Positions 25,838 through 33,829 of a DNA stretch of 64,000 nucleotides are shown here, one piece after another. The DNA is taken from positions 147,996 through 211,995 of the forward strand of contig JAJYTD010000003.1 in assembly GCA_021793235.1 (NCBI GenBank), read 5' to 3'. This stretch comes from Actinomycetes bacterium (GTDB taxonomy: Bacteria > Actinomycetota > Actinomycetes > Streptosporangiales > Streptosporangiaceae). Numbering within the stretch: the stretch's first letter is position 1; each line of letters opens with the position of its first letter. A model generated the notes under the pieces. It had not been told where the DNA came from. It was given only the letters and a program-made list of their open reading frames with translations, and did not search any database. A program made the translations under genes and the position numbers.

Positions 25838-27082
25838 TCACATACCGTCGCCGTCCCAGCGCCCGCGCGAGCGGCTCCGCACCGGAAGGGTGGACAGGAT
25901 CGGAGCGGGAATCGGGTCCCCCTCACTCCAGGACCGGCCGTGGCCCCAGTTGTGCCGCCCCTCGTCGGTCCGCTCGTCGGAGTGCTCCAGGCTCGCCGGG
26001 TCCGCGCCCCAGTCGAGATCAGCAGGAGACCCGTGGTCATGGTCGTGACCGTGGTCGTGGTCGTGGCCGTGGTCGTGACCGTGGCCGCCCTGCAGCTGGG
26101 CGGCGTCGAGCGCCTTGGCGATGGCGATCGCCGAGGGGTCGGGGCCCGTGCCGTGGGGGACGAGCGGGGCATCGGGAGCGCCCTGCTCGTTCTGGTACTC
26201 CCACGCCTTGCGCAGGATCTCCAGGCTCTCTTCGCCGCGCCACGGCTGGGCGAGGTCATGCGACGACTGCGACCAGCGGAGCGGGGTCTTGCCATCCCCG
26301 GGGCCGTAGTTGATGGCTTCACCGCCCCAGCGCACCCACTCGTTCTGGGTGTACCAGTTGAACAGTTCGCCGTCCGAACGCAGGATCCAGGTGGCGCCGC
26401 CCTCCATCGAGGTGAAGTGGCCGTGCTTGACGCGGGCGGGCCGGAAGAAGTAGGTGCCCAGGTCCAGGGTGCCGAAGTTGTACTCCATGTGGCCCTGGAG
26501 GGTGTAGGCCTCCTCATAGCACGGGTGGTGGGCCAGGCGGTGATCGGACCAGCCCTCCTGGGCGTGCACGAGGCGGGTGTAGAAGCCCGTTACGGGGTCC
26601 ACGTGCAGGTACTTGATGAACAGGCCCGGCATGGGTCCCGCGTTGGGGACCGAGTCCCACTGCATCGCCTCGCTGTCGATGACGATCACATCTTCCCGGG
26701 CGTCCTGCCACCGCGGCGCCTGCAGCGAGTCCACCGGGTCGAATCCGGCATCGCCGTACTCCCGGTAGCACAGGATGCGCGTGCCCTTGGTGAAGGTAAT
26801 GGCTCCGGTCGGCACGCCCTTGGGCGCGTAGACGTAGCCGCCCTTGCCGATCTTCCGGCCCTCGTAGGTCATCTCCCCTTCGAGGACGAAGTATTCGGTG
26901 TTGGCGTGGTGGATGCCGGGGCTGCGGCCCCAGTCGGTGTGGAAGTCCACCCGGAGCGAGGACGAACCGTCCTCCTCGTCGGTGGACAGCCGACGCTCGC
27001 TCGCGCGCCCTTCCCCGCCGGGAAGCTCGGCGCTGTGCCAGATGTAGTCGTCTTCTTGGATCAGTTCAACGTGGGGACGCAA
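25838..27082 (-). CDS. Two-domain cupin protein with a His/Asp-rich metal-binding segment
   Basis: A 414-residue bicupin. The first cupin has PGIHHANTEYFVLEGEMTY with G(X)5HXH(X)3-4E(X)6G-like ligands. The second has HHPCYEEAYTLQGHMEY followed by ARVKHGHF. Near the C-terminus is a run of alternating His, Asp and Gly (about residues 338-356, GHGHDHGHDHDHG...), which could bind or store a transition metal. Cupins of this type include ring-opening dioxygenases and DUF4437/ChrR-like proteins; catalysis is not proven. Start TTG 27082 is chosen because AGAGG lies 5 bases upstream, just beyond the operator; GTG 27139 would place the operator inside the gene. Confidence 0.75.
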   Translation of the reverse strand: MRPHVELIQEDDYIWHSAELPGGEGRASERRLSTDEEDGSSSLRVDFHTDWGRSPGIHHANTEYFVLEGEMTYEGRKIGKGGYVYAPKGVPTGAITFTKGTRILCYREYGDAGFDPVDSLQAPRWQDAREDVIVIDSEAMQWDSVPNAGPMPGLFIKYLHVDPVTGFYTRLVHAQEGWSDHRLAHHPCYEEAYTLQGHMEYNFGTLDLGTYFFRPARVKHGHFTSMEGGATWILRSDGELFNWYTQNEWVRWGGEAINYGPGDGKTPLRWSQSSHDLAQPWRGEESLEILRKAWEYQNEQGAPDAPLVPHGTGPDPSAIAIAKALDAAQLQGGHGHDHGHDHDHGHDHDHGSPADLDWGADPASLEHSDERTDEGRHNWGHGRSWSEGDPIPAPILSTLPVRSRSRGRWDGDGM

Positions 27083-27104
27083 TTCCGCCTCTTCACAGAA
27101 GGAT

Positions 27105-27129
27105 TTTCGATTATTGAAACATTGTTCCA
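27105..27129 (-). promoter_or_regulatory. IclR-type operator copy (cupin unit)
   Basis: Minus-strand core TGGAACAATGTTTCA (near-perfect inverted repeat) with CGAAA at positions 21-25, 23 bases upstream of the TTG start of the cupin gene. Confidence 0.6.
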
Positions 27130-27230
27130 CAGGGCACACTATGAGTGCTCACGTGGCCAGTCAAGGCTGTCATCAGGGGGAATCGCGGGGTTCCCCCGCG
27201 CTTCCCCACCTGCAGTCTTTCCTCCGGTGC

Positions 27231-28193
27231 TTAACTGGAGCTCTCTTGGATGGTGACCGGAATGCCGTTAGGGGTGTCCACCATGGCCACACGCGCGGAC
27301 CCGAAGAGCAGTTCGGGGCCGTGGACGGGGCCGGTGCGCACTGTGCCTCCGAGCTCTGCCACCCGGGCGAGCGTCGCGTCGAGGTCGGGGGTCTGCACAA
27401 GCCATCCCGTGTGCCCCAGGTGGCGGGCCGTGCGCTGCCGCTCCCGGCGGTCCGTTCCCACCATGCCGTCCTGGACCTGGGTGACCTCGATCCGCGCGGT
27501 GAGCGGGCCGGCGAGGAACGCCAGACGCATCTGTGTTCCCGCGGGAAGGCTGGCCATCTCCTCAAGCCCGGGCGAGGAGAAGGAGACGTCGTACCAGAGC
27601 TGCAGTCCAAGGCCCTCCGGTCCCCAGAAGCCGATCTCGGCCTCGAAGTCGGGCACGTTGCAGACCACCGATGTGAGCTCGGTGTACCCGCGGTCCGGAT
27701 CGGTGTCCCACGCCGCCGTCCCCCGCGGTGACGCCGGCTCCACGAACACCAGGTCGGTGCCATCAGGCGCGTTGCAGAAACCCTCGGTCACCGTGACCAT
27801 GCGCTCGCCCAGTGGAACCTCCCACGTAGCGGGGGGAGTCACCCAGTCATAGGACGCGGCGGTCAGCGTGCGGTGGGACTCCTGGATGTCGTGGGTGTAC
27901 ATGTCGATCCCCGCGAGGCCGAAGTCGGCGGTGTGCGGGTACTCCGCCGGTCCCCGGTCAGGCACGGTGAGCAGCACGATGCGGCCGTGCGGGGCGCCGG
28001 CGGCGGTCAGTACGGTGACGTGCGTCTCGGTGACGCCTTCGCCCCATATCGCGGCCGCCGCTTCGGCGCTGAGCACACCCGATTCGGCCACCGCGTAGCC
28101 GAGCTGGCCGCAGTAGAGGTCGATGTGCCGCTCCGGGGTGCTCACTCCGATGAACGCGGCGTTGACCCCCTGGATCAGTGGTTGTCCTGTCAC
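27231..28193 (-). CDS. Two-domain VOC (glyoxalase/dioxygenase superfamily) protein 1
   Basis: A 320-residue protein with two vicinal-oxygen-chelate units, about 8-150 and 165-315 (starts at NAAFIGVSTPERHIDLY and ELTSVVCNVPDFEAEIGFW). It shares the LPAGTQMRLAFLAGP segment with the VOC proteins at 29671 and 44096, so the three are paralogues. The canonical extradiol-dioxygenase His/His/Glu triad is not obvious, so a lyase, isomerase or non-catalytic role is possible. GTG 28193 overlaps the preceding flavoprotein stop (GTGA). Last gene of the citE-VOC-flavoprotein-VOC unit. Confidence 0.75.
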   Translation of the reverse strand: MTGQPLIQGVNAAFIGVSTPERHIDLYCGQLGYAVAESGVLSAEAAAAIWGEGVTETHVTVLTAAGAPHGRIVLLTVPDRGPAEYPHTADFGLAGIDMYTHDIQESHRTLTAASYDWVTPPATWEVPLGERMVTVTEGFCNAPDGTDLVFVEPASPRGTAAWDTDPDRGYTELTSVVCNVPDFEAEIGFWGPEGLGLQLWYDVSFSSPGLEEMASLPAGTQMRLAFLAGPLTARIEVTQVQDGMVGTDRRERQRTARHLGHTGWLVQTPDLDATLARVAELGGTVRTGPVHGPELLFGSARVAMVDTPNGIPVTIQESSS

Positions 28194-29674
28194 GATCGGC
28201 TCCTGTCCGAGATCGTCTCGGCGAGGCGTTCGCCGAGCAGTCGTCCCAGGGTCATGGCGGGAGTGACGCTCATTCCCCCGACGTAGTTGTCTCCGGCGAA
28301 GACGTTGTTGCCCAGAATCTCCCCGACGGCGTGCAGGCCGGGGATCGGGTTTCCGGCGGTGTCCAGCACCGACAGGTCGGTGTTCACCCGCAGTCCATCG
28401 CGGGACAGGATGGAGGCGGCGACGCTGGTGATCGCGTAGAACGGGCCCTGCTCCAACCGGGAAGGCAGCACGCTGCGCCCGAACGCCGCGTCCGTCCCGG
28501 TTGCCACGGCGTCGTTGTAGCCTCCCACTGTCCGCGCGAGCACGTCAGCGTCGATACCGAGCCGATCCGCCAGCGTCTCGAGGTCTGGCGCCCGGGTCAC
28601 CCACGGGCTCGTCTCGCAGGCCGAGAGGAAGCGGTCCTGGTCCCAGCCGCTGGTGGGATTGTTGATGAGCGGCTTCGGCGCGGCCTCCGCCGCGGCGCGG
28701 TCGAAGATGATGTGCATGGTCGCGTCGGGTTGGCGCAGCAGTTCGCGCTCGCGCTGCTCCGGGCTCTGGGTGTCCTCCGGGACGAAGCGCTCGCCGCGCT
28801 TGTTGACCCAGATCTCATACGGTGTCCGGTACGCCGGGGCGAGCTCGATGAACGCTTCCCGGTAGTCCACGGCGTGCCCGGGACGGGACGGATCCGGAAT
28901 CAGTCCCATGATGGGGAGGAAGACGCCGTCACTGGAGACCGCGGCACCGATGTCTTCGGCCATCACCAGCCCGTCACCGGTGGCGTGGTCGAGGCAGCCG
29001 ATGAGCACCGACGAGAGGTGCTCGGGCAGGAAGCGGTTGCGCAGTTCCCGGTTCGCGTCGTAGCCGCCCGTGGCCAGGACGACGGCGGCGGCGGTGAGCT
29101 CGATCGTCTCGCCTGTGGCGGAAGGGACCACCCGCACCCCGGTGACCTGTCCCCTTTCGGTGATGAGCCCGGTGGCCTCGGTGCCAAGGCGCAGGGTGAT
29201 GCGGCCGTCGGCGATCAACGGGCGCAGCCGCTCGTGGAGCACCCGAATCACGGAGAGGCCGTTCTGGCGGCCCCAGTACGTCCGCGGGACCGAGTACACC
29301 TCGTGGCCGTGGATCAGGCCCGGGCACGCCGGGGAGAAGTCGAAGCCCAGGGAGTCCAACCAGTCGACGATCTCCCCCTGTCGGCGCACGGTCAGCCAGG
29401 CGAGCTCGCGGTCGACCTTGCCGTGGGAGAGGCGCCAGACGTCGTCGAAGTGCCGCTGCGGATCGTCGTCGATGCCGTGTTCCCGCTGGCGCCGCGTGCC
29501 GGCACCGGAGAACTCCCCGTTCGCGATGTGCAGCATCCCGCCGATGTGGTCCTGCTTATCGATCAGATCGACGTGTAGACCGTGCTCGGCCGCTGCGAGC
29601 GCGACGCACAGGCCGGCCCCACCGGTGCCGACGACGACGATGCCGCTCCGGTGCTCGGTGCGGGGCGCGGTCAT
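28190..29674 (-). CDS. FAD-dependent fumarate-reductase/KstD-like oxidoreductase (paralogue B)
   Basis: A 494-residue flavoprotein paralogous to the one at 24307. It has the FAD fold at GIVVVGTGGAGLCVALAAAEHG, then GGMLHIANGEFSGAGTRRQRE, PRTYWGRQNGLSVIRVL, VVLATGGYDANREL and the C-terminal GLHAVGEILGNNVFAGDNYVGG...TLGRLLGERL. Its ATG overlaps the upstream VOC stop (ATGA) and its stop overlaps the downstream VOC start, so the three genes are translationally coupled. Two such paralogues in one regulon suggest two successive reductions or desaturations of a ring. The cofactor recycling partner is not evident. Confidence 0.85.
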   Translation of the reverse strand: MTAPRTEHRSGIVVVGTGGAGLCVALAAAEHGLHVDLIDKQDHIGGMLHIANGEFSGAGTRRQREHGIDDDPQRHFDDVWRLSHGKVDRELAWLTVRRQGEIVDWLDSLGFDFSPACPGLIHGHEVYSVPRTYWGRQNGLSVIRVLHERLRPLIADGRITLRLGTEATGLITERGQVTGVRVVPSATGETIELTAAAVVLATGGYDANRELRNRFLPEHLSSVLIGCLDHATGDGLVMAEDIGAAVSSDGVFLPIMGLIPDPSRPGHAVDYREAFIELAPAYRTPYEIWVNKRGERFVPEDTQSPEQRERELLRQPDATMHIIFDRAAAEAAPKPLINNPTSGWDQDRFLSACETSPWVTRAPDLETLADRLGIDADVLARTVGGYNDAVATGTDAAFGRSVLPSRLEQGPFYAITSVAASILSRDGLRVNTDLSVLDTAGNPIPGLHAVGEILGNNVFAGDNYVGGMSVTPAMTLGRLLGERLAETISDRSRS

Positions 29675-30510
29675 TGGGACTCCTCTGCGACGAGAGCGAT
29701 TCGGACTCCCGCGGGTCCCTGCAGATCGCCGTCGGGCAGCTCCGCCGCACCCGCGGCGACCAGGGACGCACGGTCGGCGGCAGGGTCCTCGGCCGTGAAC
29801 ACCAGGCGCTGAATGCCGACCCGGTCGGCGGTCCGGTCGGCCGCCTCGACCCCCGTGAACGACATGATCTCCAGCCGTGCCGGTGCCCCCTCCGGCCCGA
29901 TCATGAAGGCGAGGCGCAGCGACGCCCCGGCGGGCATGCCGACCAGCCGCTCGAACTCCTCGCCGGTCATCGCGGCGTCGAACAGGGGGCGCATGCCGGC
30001 CGCGGTGAACAAGTCGACCGCGGCCTGGTGGTCCTCGACTACGAGTACCGCGGTGTGCAGTTCCGAGTGGCGGCGCTCGGAGTCGGCCCAAAGCGCGGGG
30101 CTGGGCCGGTGGGCATCCCCGGTGACCTGCGGGATCGTCCACCAGATTCCGTCGGTTCCCCGCCCGACGAGCTCGGTCATCGTCGCGGTTCCGTACGCGT
30201 AGCTCACCGGATCGCGGGGCTCGCCCCCGGCCGCTCGCATCGCCTGAGCAGTGCCGGCCAGGTCCCGCGAGTAGATACCGAGCAGCCGGGCGCCGTAGTC
30301 CCACAGAGCGGGTGGTGGGTCGGCGGTGGCCGTGGTCGGGACCAGGCGCAGGCGCCCTCCCGGGGATCCGGCCACCCCCAACAGCACGCCGTCGTGGGCG
30401 GTGGGGGCGCCGTCCAGCACCTCCAGCCCGAAGGCCTCCCGGTGGAACGCGGTGGCGGCCGGCACGTCCGTGCTGGCCACCACGGCCTCCCGTATCCCGA
30501 GCAAACTCAT
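29671..30510 (-). CDS. Two-domain VOC superfamily protein 2
   Basis: A 279-residue VOC protein with repeated halves (GIREAVVASTDVPAATAFHREAFG and LHTAVLVVEDHQAAVDLFTAAGM). The segment MPAGASLRLAFMIGPEG matches its paralogues at 27231 and 44096. ATG 30510 is used because AGGAG lies 5 bases upstream; an upstream frame of nine codons to 30537 lacks support. It follows the citE-like gene by 124 bases and is coupled to the flavoprotein by ATGA. Catalytic role unknown. Confidence 0.75.
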   Translation of the reverse strand: MSLLGIREAVVASTDVPAATAFHREAFGLEVLDGAPTAHDGVLLGVAGSPGGRLRLVPTTATADPPPALWDYGARLLGIYSRDLAGTAQAMRAAGGEPRDPVSYAYGTATMTELVGRGTDGIWWTIPQVTGDAHRPSPALWADSERRHSELHTAVLVVEDHQAAVDLFTAAGMRPLFDAAMTGEEFERLVGMPAGASLRLAFMIGPEGAPARLEIMSFTGVEAADRTADRVGIQRLVFTAEDPAADRASLVAAGAAELPDGDLQGPAGVRIALVAEESQ

Positions 30511-30634
30511 GACAACTCCTATCCAGAAGGGATACAACGGGACGGCTTTGGTCGGGTGCGCGGCCGGAGGCCGGTACCGCCCGGCTCCACCGCCGTTTCC
30601 ACCGCCGTGGGCCGGCCCGAACCGTGGCCGTCAC

Positions 30635-31495
30635 CTATCGGGCGAGCGCGAGGACGCGGCGGGCGCGGCGCACTACCGCCTCGTCGATCATCTTTCCGTC
30701 GGCGCCGATGAGAACTCCCTTGCCTTGGGAGACGGCGTCTTCGTAGGACGCCACGAGTTCCCGGCTTGCGGCGACGGTGCGTTCGTCGGGGGTGAATACG
30801 TCGTTGGCGACGTCGATCTGGGCCGGATGGATGCAGGCGCGCCCCACGAACCCCTGCCGAGCCAGCGCTGTCGTGGACGCGCGGAACGCCTCAAGGTCCC
30901 GGAAGTCGGTGGAGACCGGCGCCACCGGCGACATGAGGCCTGCCGCCGCGCTGACCAGCACCACCCGGGAGCGGATCGCGGCCAGCTCACGCTGGTCGGC
31001 TCCCGGGGCGATGCCGGTGTCCGCCGCGAGGTCCTCCTCGCCGACCTGCAGCCGGACGACGCGGGGGGCGGCCGCGATCCGCTCCGCTTGCAGCACGGCG
31101 GCCGCCGACTCCAGCAGCGGAACCACGCCGATTGTGCCCGTGGTCACCCCGGTCGCGCTCTCCGCCTCGGTGAGGACGGTGTCCATGACTTCCAGTTCCT
31201 CGGCGGAGGCCGCCTTGGCGACCATCACGCCGGTGACCGCGGGTCCCACGACGGCTCGGATGTCCTCGTGGCCGAGGTCTCCCGGGTTCACCCGGACCCA
31301 GATCTCGACATTGCGCTCCTCGCGCGGGCGCTGTTCCCCGAGCCAGCAGGCCACAGCCTCGCGGGCCGTCTCCTTCCCCGAAACCGGGACAGCGTCCTCA
31401 AGATCGATGATCAGCGCGTCCGCGCCCCGTGATAGCGCTTTGTCCAGCTTGGACTGGTCGTTCCCAGGTACGTACAAGTAGGATCGGGGAATCAC
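30635..31495 (-). CDS. HpcH/HpaI aldolase / citrate lyase beta-like (CitE) protein
   Basis: A 286-residue TIM-barrel lyase. Signatures are RSYLYVPGN at the N-terminus, ADALIIDLEDAVP (acidic metal site), RVNPGDLGHEDI, VVPLLESAAAV and GEEDLAADTGI, with HPAQIDVANDVF near the end. The family cleaves acyl-CoA esters such as malyl-, citramalyl- or methylmalyl-CoA into acetyl- or propionyl-CoA plus a 2-oxo acid. With the CaiB-type CoA transferase divergently encoded at 31741, the pair could activate and split a hydroxy-dicarboxylate. First gene of the leftward unit, preceded by an IclR-type operator. Confidence 0.87.
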   Translation of the reverse strand: MIPRSYLYVPGNDQSKLDKALSRGADALIIDLEDAVPVSGKETAREAVACWLGEQRPREERNVEIWVRVNPGDLGHEDIRAVVGPAVTGVMVAKAASAEELEVMDTVLTEAESATGVTTGTIGVVPLLESAAAVLQAERIAAAPRVVRLQVGEEDLAADTGIAPGADQRELAAIRSRVVLVSAAAGLMSPVAPVSTDFRDLEAFRASTTALARQGFVGRACIHPAQIDVANDVFTPDERTVAASRELVASYEDAVSQGKGVLIGADGKMIDEAVVRRARRVLALAR

Positions 31496-31519
31496 GGAGC
31501 CTCCGAAACGAACGCGTTG

Positions 31520-31544
31520 TTTCGTCTTTTGGAATAATGTTCCA
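31520..31544 (-). promoter_or_regulatory. IclR-type operator copy (citE unit)
   Basis: Minus-strand core TGGAACATTATTCCA with CGAAA at positions 21-25, 25 bases from the CitE-like start. The + strand here also has CGAAAC/GTTTCG arms (31504-31524) that may extend the site. Confidence 0.62.
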
Positions 31545-31695
31545 ATTACACTAGACTGGCCAGGCCACGGCCGTCAACGGCCGGGTGCGGTGAGCCGCCC
31601 GTCTCCGTGTAGTTCGAGCAAGTCAAGGGTGTCTCGGGAGGTCTTGGGGTGATCGGTCGCCCCTTGTCTTGCGCTGCCCCGTATCTTACGATAAA

Positions 31696-31720
31696 TGGAA
31701 TGCTGTTCCTGATAGTGGAA
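31696..31720 (+). promoter_or_regulatory. IclR-type operator copy (CoA-transferase unit)
   Basis: Plus-strand core TGGAATGCTGTTCCT with TGGAA at positions 21-25. It ends 20 bases before the CoA-transferase ATG. Confidence 0.62.
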
Positions 31721-31740
31721 CAACCCGCGAAGGAGTCTCC

Positions 31741-32940
31741 ATGTCGAACGGTCCGCTGGACGGGCTGCGCGTGCTGGATGTTTCGACGATCCTCGCCGGG
31801 CCGCTGTGCTGCCAGATCCTCGGCGACTTCGGCGCCGAGGTGATCAAGATCGAGCATCCGGTCAAGGGCGACAGCATGCGCGGCCACGGGGAGAGCAAGG
31901 AAGGCATCCCGCTGTGGTGGAAGGAGATCTCCCGGAACAAGCGGACGATCGGGCTCAGCCTCTCCGACCCGGAAGGCGCCGACCTGTTCCTTGAACTCGC
32001 CGCGACGGCCGACGTCATCGTGGAGAACTTCCGCCCCGGGACGCTGGAGCGCTGGGGCGTTGGCCCTGAGCGGCTCCACGAACGCAACCCCGGCCTGGTC
32101 ATCGTCCGGATCACCGGTTTCGGGCAGACGGGCCCCTACGCCTCGCGTGCCGGATTCGGCACCATCGCCGAGGCCATGAGCGGGTTCGCGCACCTCACCG
32201 GAGAGGCCGACGGTCCGCCGACCCTGCCGGCGTTCGGCCTCGCCGACAGCATCTGCGGGATCGCCGCCTCCTCCGCCGCGACGATGGCGCTCTACGAGCG
32301 CGACCGCGGCAGTGGCCGCGGTCAGGTGGTGGACATGAGCCTGCTCGAGCCGATCATGACGGCCGTCGGTCCCGGACCCACGGTCTACGACCAGCTCGGC
32401 ACGGTCGGCATGCGCCACGGCAACCGGTCGACGAACAACGCCCCCCGCAACACCTACCGCACCAGTGACGGCCACTGGGTCGCCGTGTCCACCAGTGCCC
32501 AGGCGATCGCCGAGCGCGTGCTCCGGCTGGTCGGCCACCCGGAGGTGATCGACGAGCCCTGGTTCGCCACCGGTCACGGCCGCGCTCAGCACGCCGACCT
32601 GCTCGACGAGTACGTCGGCGGCTGGATCGGCGAGCGCACGCGTGATGAGGCCGTCGCCGCCTTCACCGAGGCCGGCGCCGCGATCACCCCGATCTACTCG
32701 GCCAAGGACCTTGTCGAGGACCCCCACATCCAGGCCACCGACATGATCGTCGAGGTACCCGACGACGACCTCGGCAAGCTCAAGATGCACAACGTGATGT
32801 GGCGAATGCAGCGGACCCCCGGCCGTATCCGCTTCACCGGACACGACCCCGGTCAGGACACCGACGCCGTCCTCATCGATGAGCTTGGCTGCGACCCCGA
32901 CACCATCGCACGCCTTCGGGAACGCAGGATCGTTCACTGA
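31741..32940 (+). CDS. CaiB/BaiF family (class III) CoA transferase
   Basis: A 399-residue family III CoA transferase. It starts LDGLRVLDVSTILAGPLC, continues VIVENFRPGTLERWG, and has the catalytic Asp in FGLADSICG at residue 169, the same number as in formyl-CoA transferase. It would move CoA from a donor such as succinyl-CoA to a carboxylate. AAGGAG lies 5 bases before the ATG. First of four rightward genes (CoA transferase, cyclase, MmgE/PrpD, hydantoinase). Its acyl-CoA product is the natural substrate for the divergent CitE-like lyase; that pairing is inference. Confidence 0.9.
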   Translation: MSNGPLDGLRVLDVSTILAGPLCCQILGDFGAEVIKIEHPVKGDSMRGHGESKEGIPLWWKEISRNKRTIGLSLSDPEGADLFLELAATADVIVENFRPGTLERWGVGPERLHERNPGLVIVRITGFGQTGPYASRAGFGTIAEAMSGFAHLTGEADGPPTLPAFGLADSICGIAASSAATMALYERDRGSGRGQVVDMSLLEPIMTAVGPGPTVYDQLGTVGMRHGNRSTNNAPRNTYRTSDGHWVAVSTSAQAIAERVLRLVGHPEVIDEPWFATGHGRAQHADLLDEYVGGWIGERTRDEAVAAFTEAGAAITPIYSAKDLVEDPHIQATDMIVEVPDDDLGKLKMHNVMWRMQRTPGRIRFTGHDPGQDTDAVLIDELGCDPDTIARLRERRIVH

Positions 32941-32986
32941 CCCGAGTCCGCCCCCCCATCCCACCCCTTCGACGGACGAGGAATAC

Positions 32987-33829
32987 ATGACCACTGAGAC
33001 CATGCCAGCGACCGACCCCTTGCTGGCGGCCATACGCGCGGGTGTGAGGATCTTCGACCTGGGTCGACGCCTCACCGTCGGTATGCCGCAGTCTCCGAAC
33101 CACCCGGCCTACTGGCACGCTCTGGTGCGCCGCCACGGTGACATGGTCCGCCCCGACGGGGGGTCCGCGGCCAATGACATGATCTCCATGGGCACCCACG
33201 TCGGGACGCACATCGACGCCCTGTCCCATGTCTCGCAGGACGGCGAGCTCTACGACGGGATCGGCGCAGCAGAGGCCCTTGAGCACGGACGCTACGCCCG
33301 CCTCGGCGCCCACACCATCGAACCGATGTTGCGCCGCGGCGTCCTGCTCGACATCCCCGCCGTGCTGGGTGTGCAGCGCTGCGAGCCGGGATATGAGATC
33401 ACCCCCGACGACCTGGCCGCAGCCGAGCGCCACCTGCCCGAGGGGATCGGCGCCGGTGACGTGGTCCTCGTTCGCAGCGGGTGGGGCCAGCACTTCGACA
33501 ACGGCGATTCCGCGCTGTTCATCGGCAAGGACTCCGGTGTACCGGGGGTCGGCGCCGCCGGTGCCGCTTGGCTGGCCGACAAGGAGGCGCACGCGGTAGG
33601 CGCCGACACGATCGCCTTCGAGCGCCTCGCCCCCGGCGCAGGGCACAGCGTGCTTCCGGCGCACCGCGTGCTCCTGGTCGAACGCGGCATCTACATCGTT
33701 GAGACCATGGCCCTGGAGGAGCTGGCGGGCGCGGGCATTCGCGACTTCGCCTTTGTGCTCGCCCCGCTTCCGCTGTTCGGAGCGACGGGCTCCCCGGTCC
33801 GCCCGCTGGCGGTGGTGAGCAATGGCTGA
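32987..33829 (+). CDS. Cyclase family protein (kynurenine formamidase/isatin hydrolase-like)
   Basis: A 280-residue metal-dependent hydrolase of the cyclase superfamily. The signature HVGTHIDALSH is present (His71, His75, Asp77, His81), the metal-binding HxGTHxDxxxH. Known members hydrolyse N-formylkynurenine, isatin or cyclic imides, i.e. amide or lactam bonds. ATG 32987 follows CGAGGAA. Its last 8 bases overlap the MmgE/PrpD start (33822), so they are tightly coupled. It fits a step opening or hydrolysing an N-acyl or imide intermediate. Confidence 0.87.
   Translation: MTTETMPATDPLLAAIRAGVRIFDLGRRLTVGMPQSPNHPAYWHALVRRHGDMVRPDGGSAANDMISMGTHVGTHIDALSHVSQDGELYDGIGAAEALEHGRYARLGAHTIEPMLRRGVLLDIPAVLGVQRCEPGYEITPDDLAAAERHLPEGIGAGDVVLVRSGWGQHFDNGDSALFIGKDSGVPGVGAAGAAWLADKEAHAVGADTIAFERLAPGAGHSVLPAHRVLLVERGIYIVETMALEELAGAGIRDFAFVLAPLPLFGATGSPVRPLAVVSNG

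Noticed and set aside
26030..26100. Tandem GTG/GTC-type DNA repeat
   Set aside because: Fully explained as the His-Asp-Gly-rich segment of the bicupin, read on the minus strand; not a separate repeat element.
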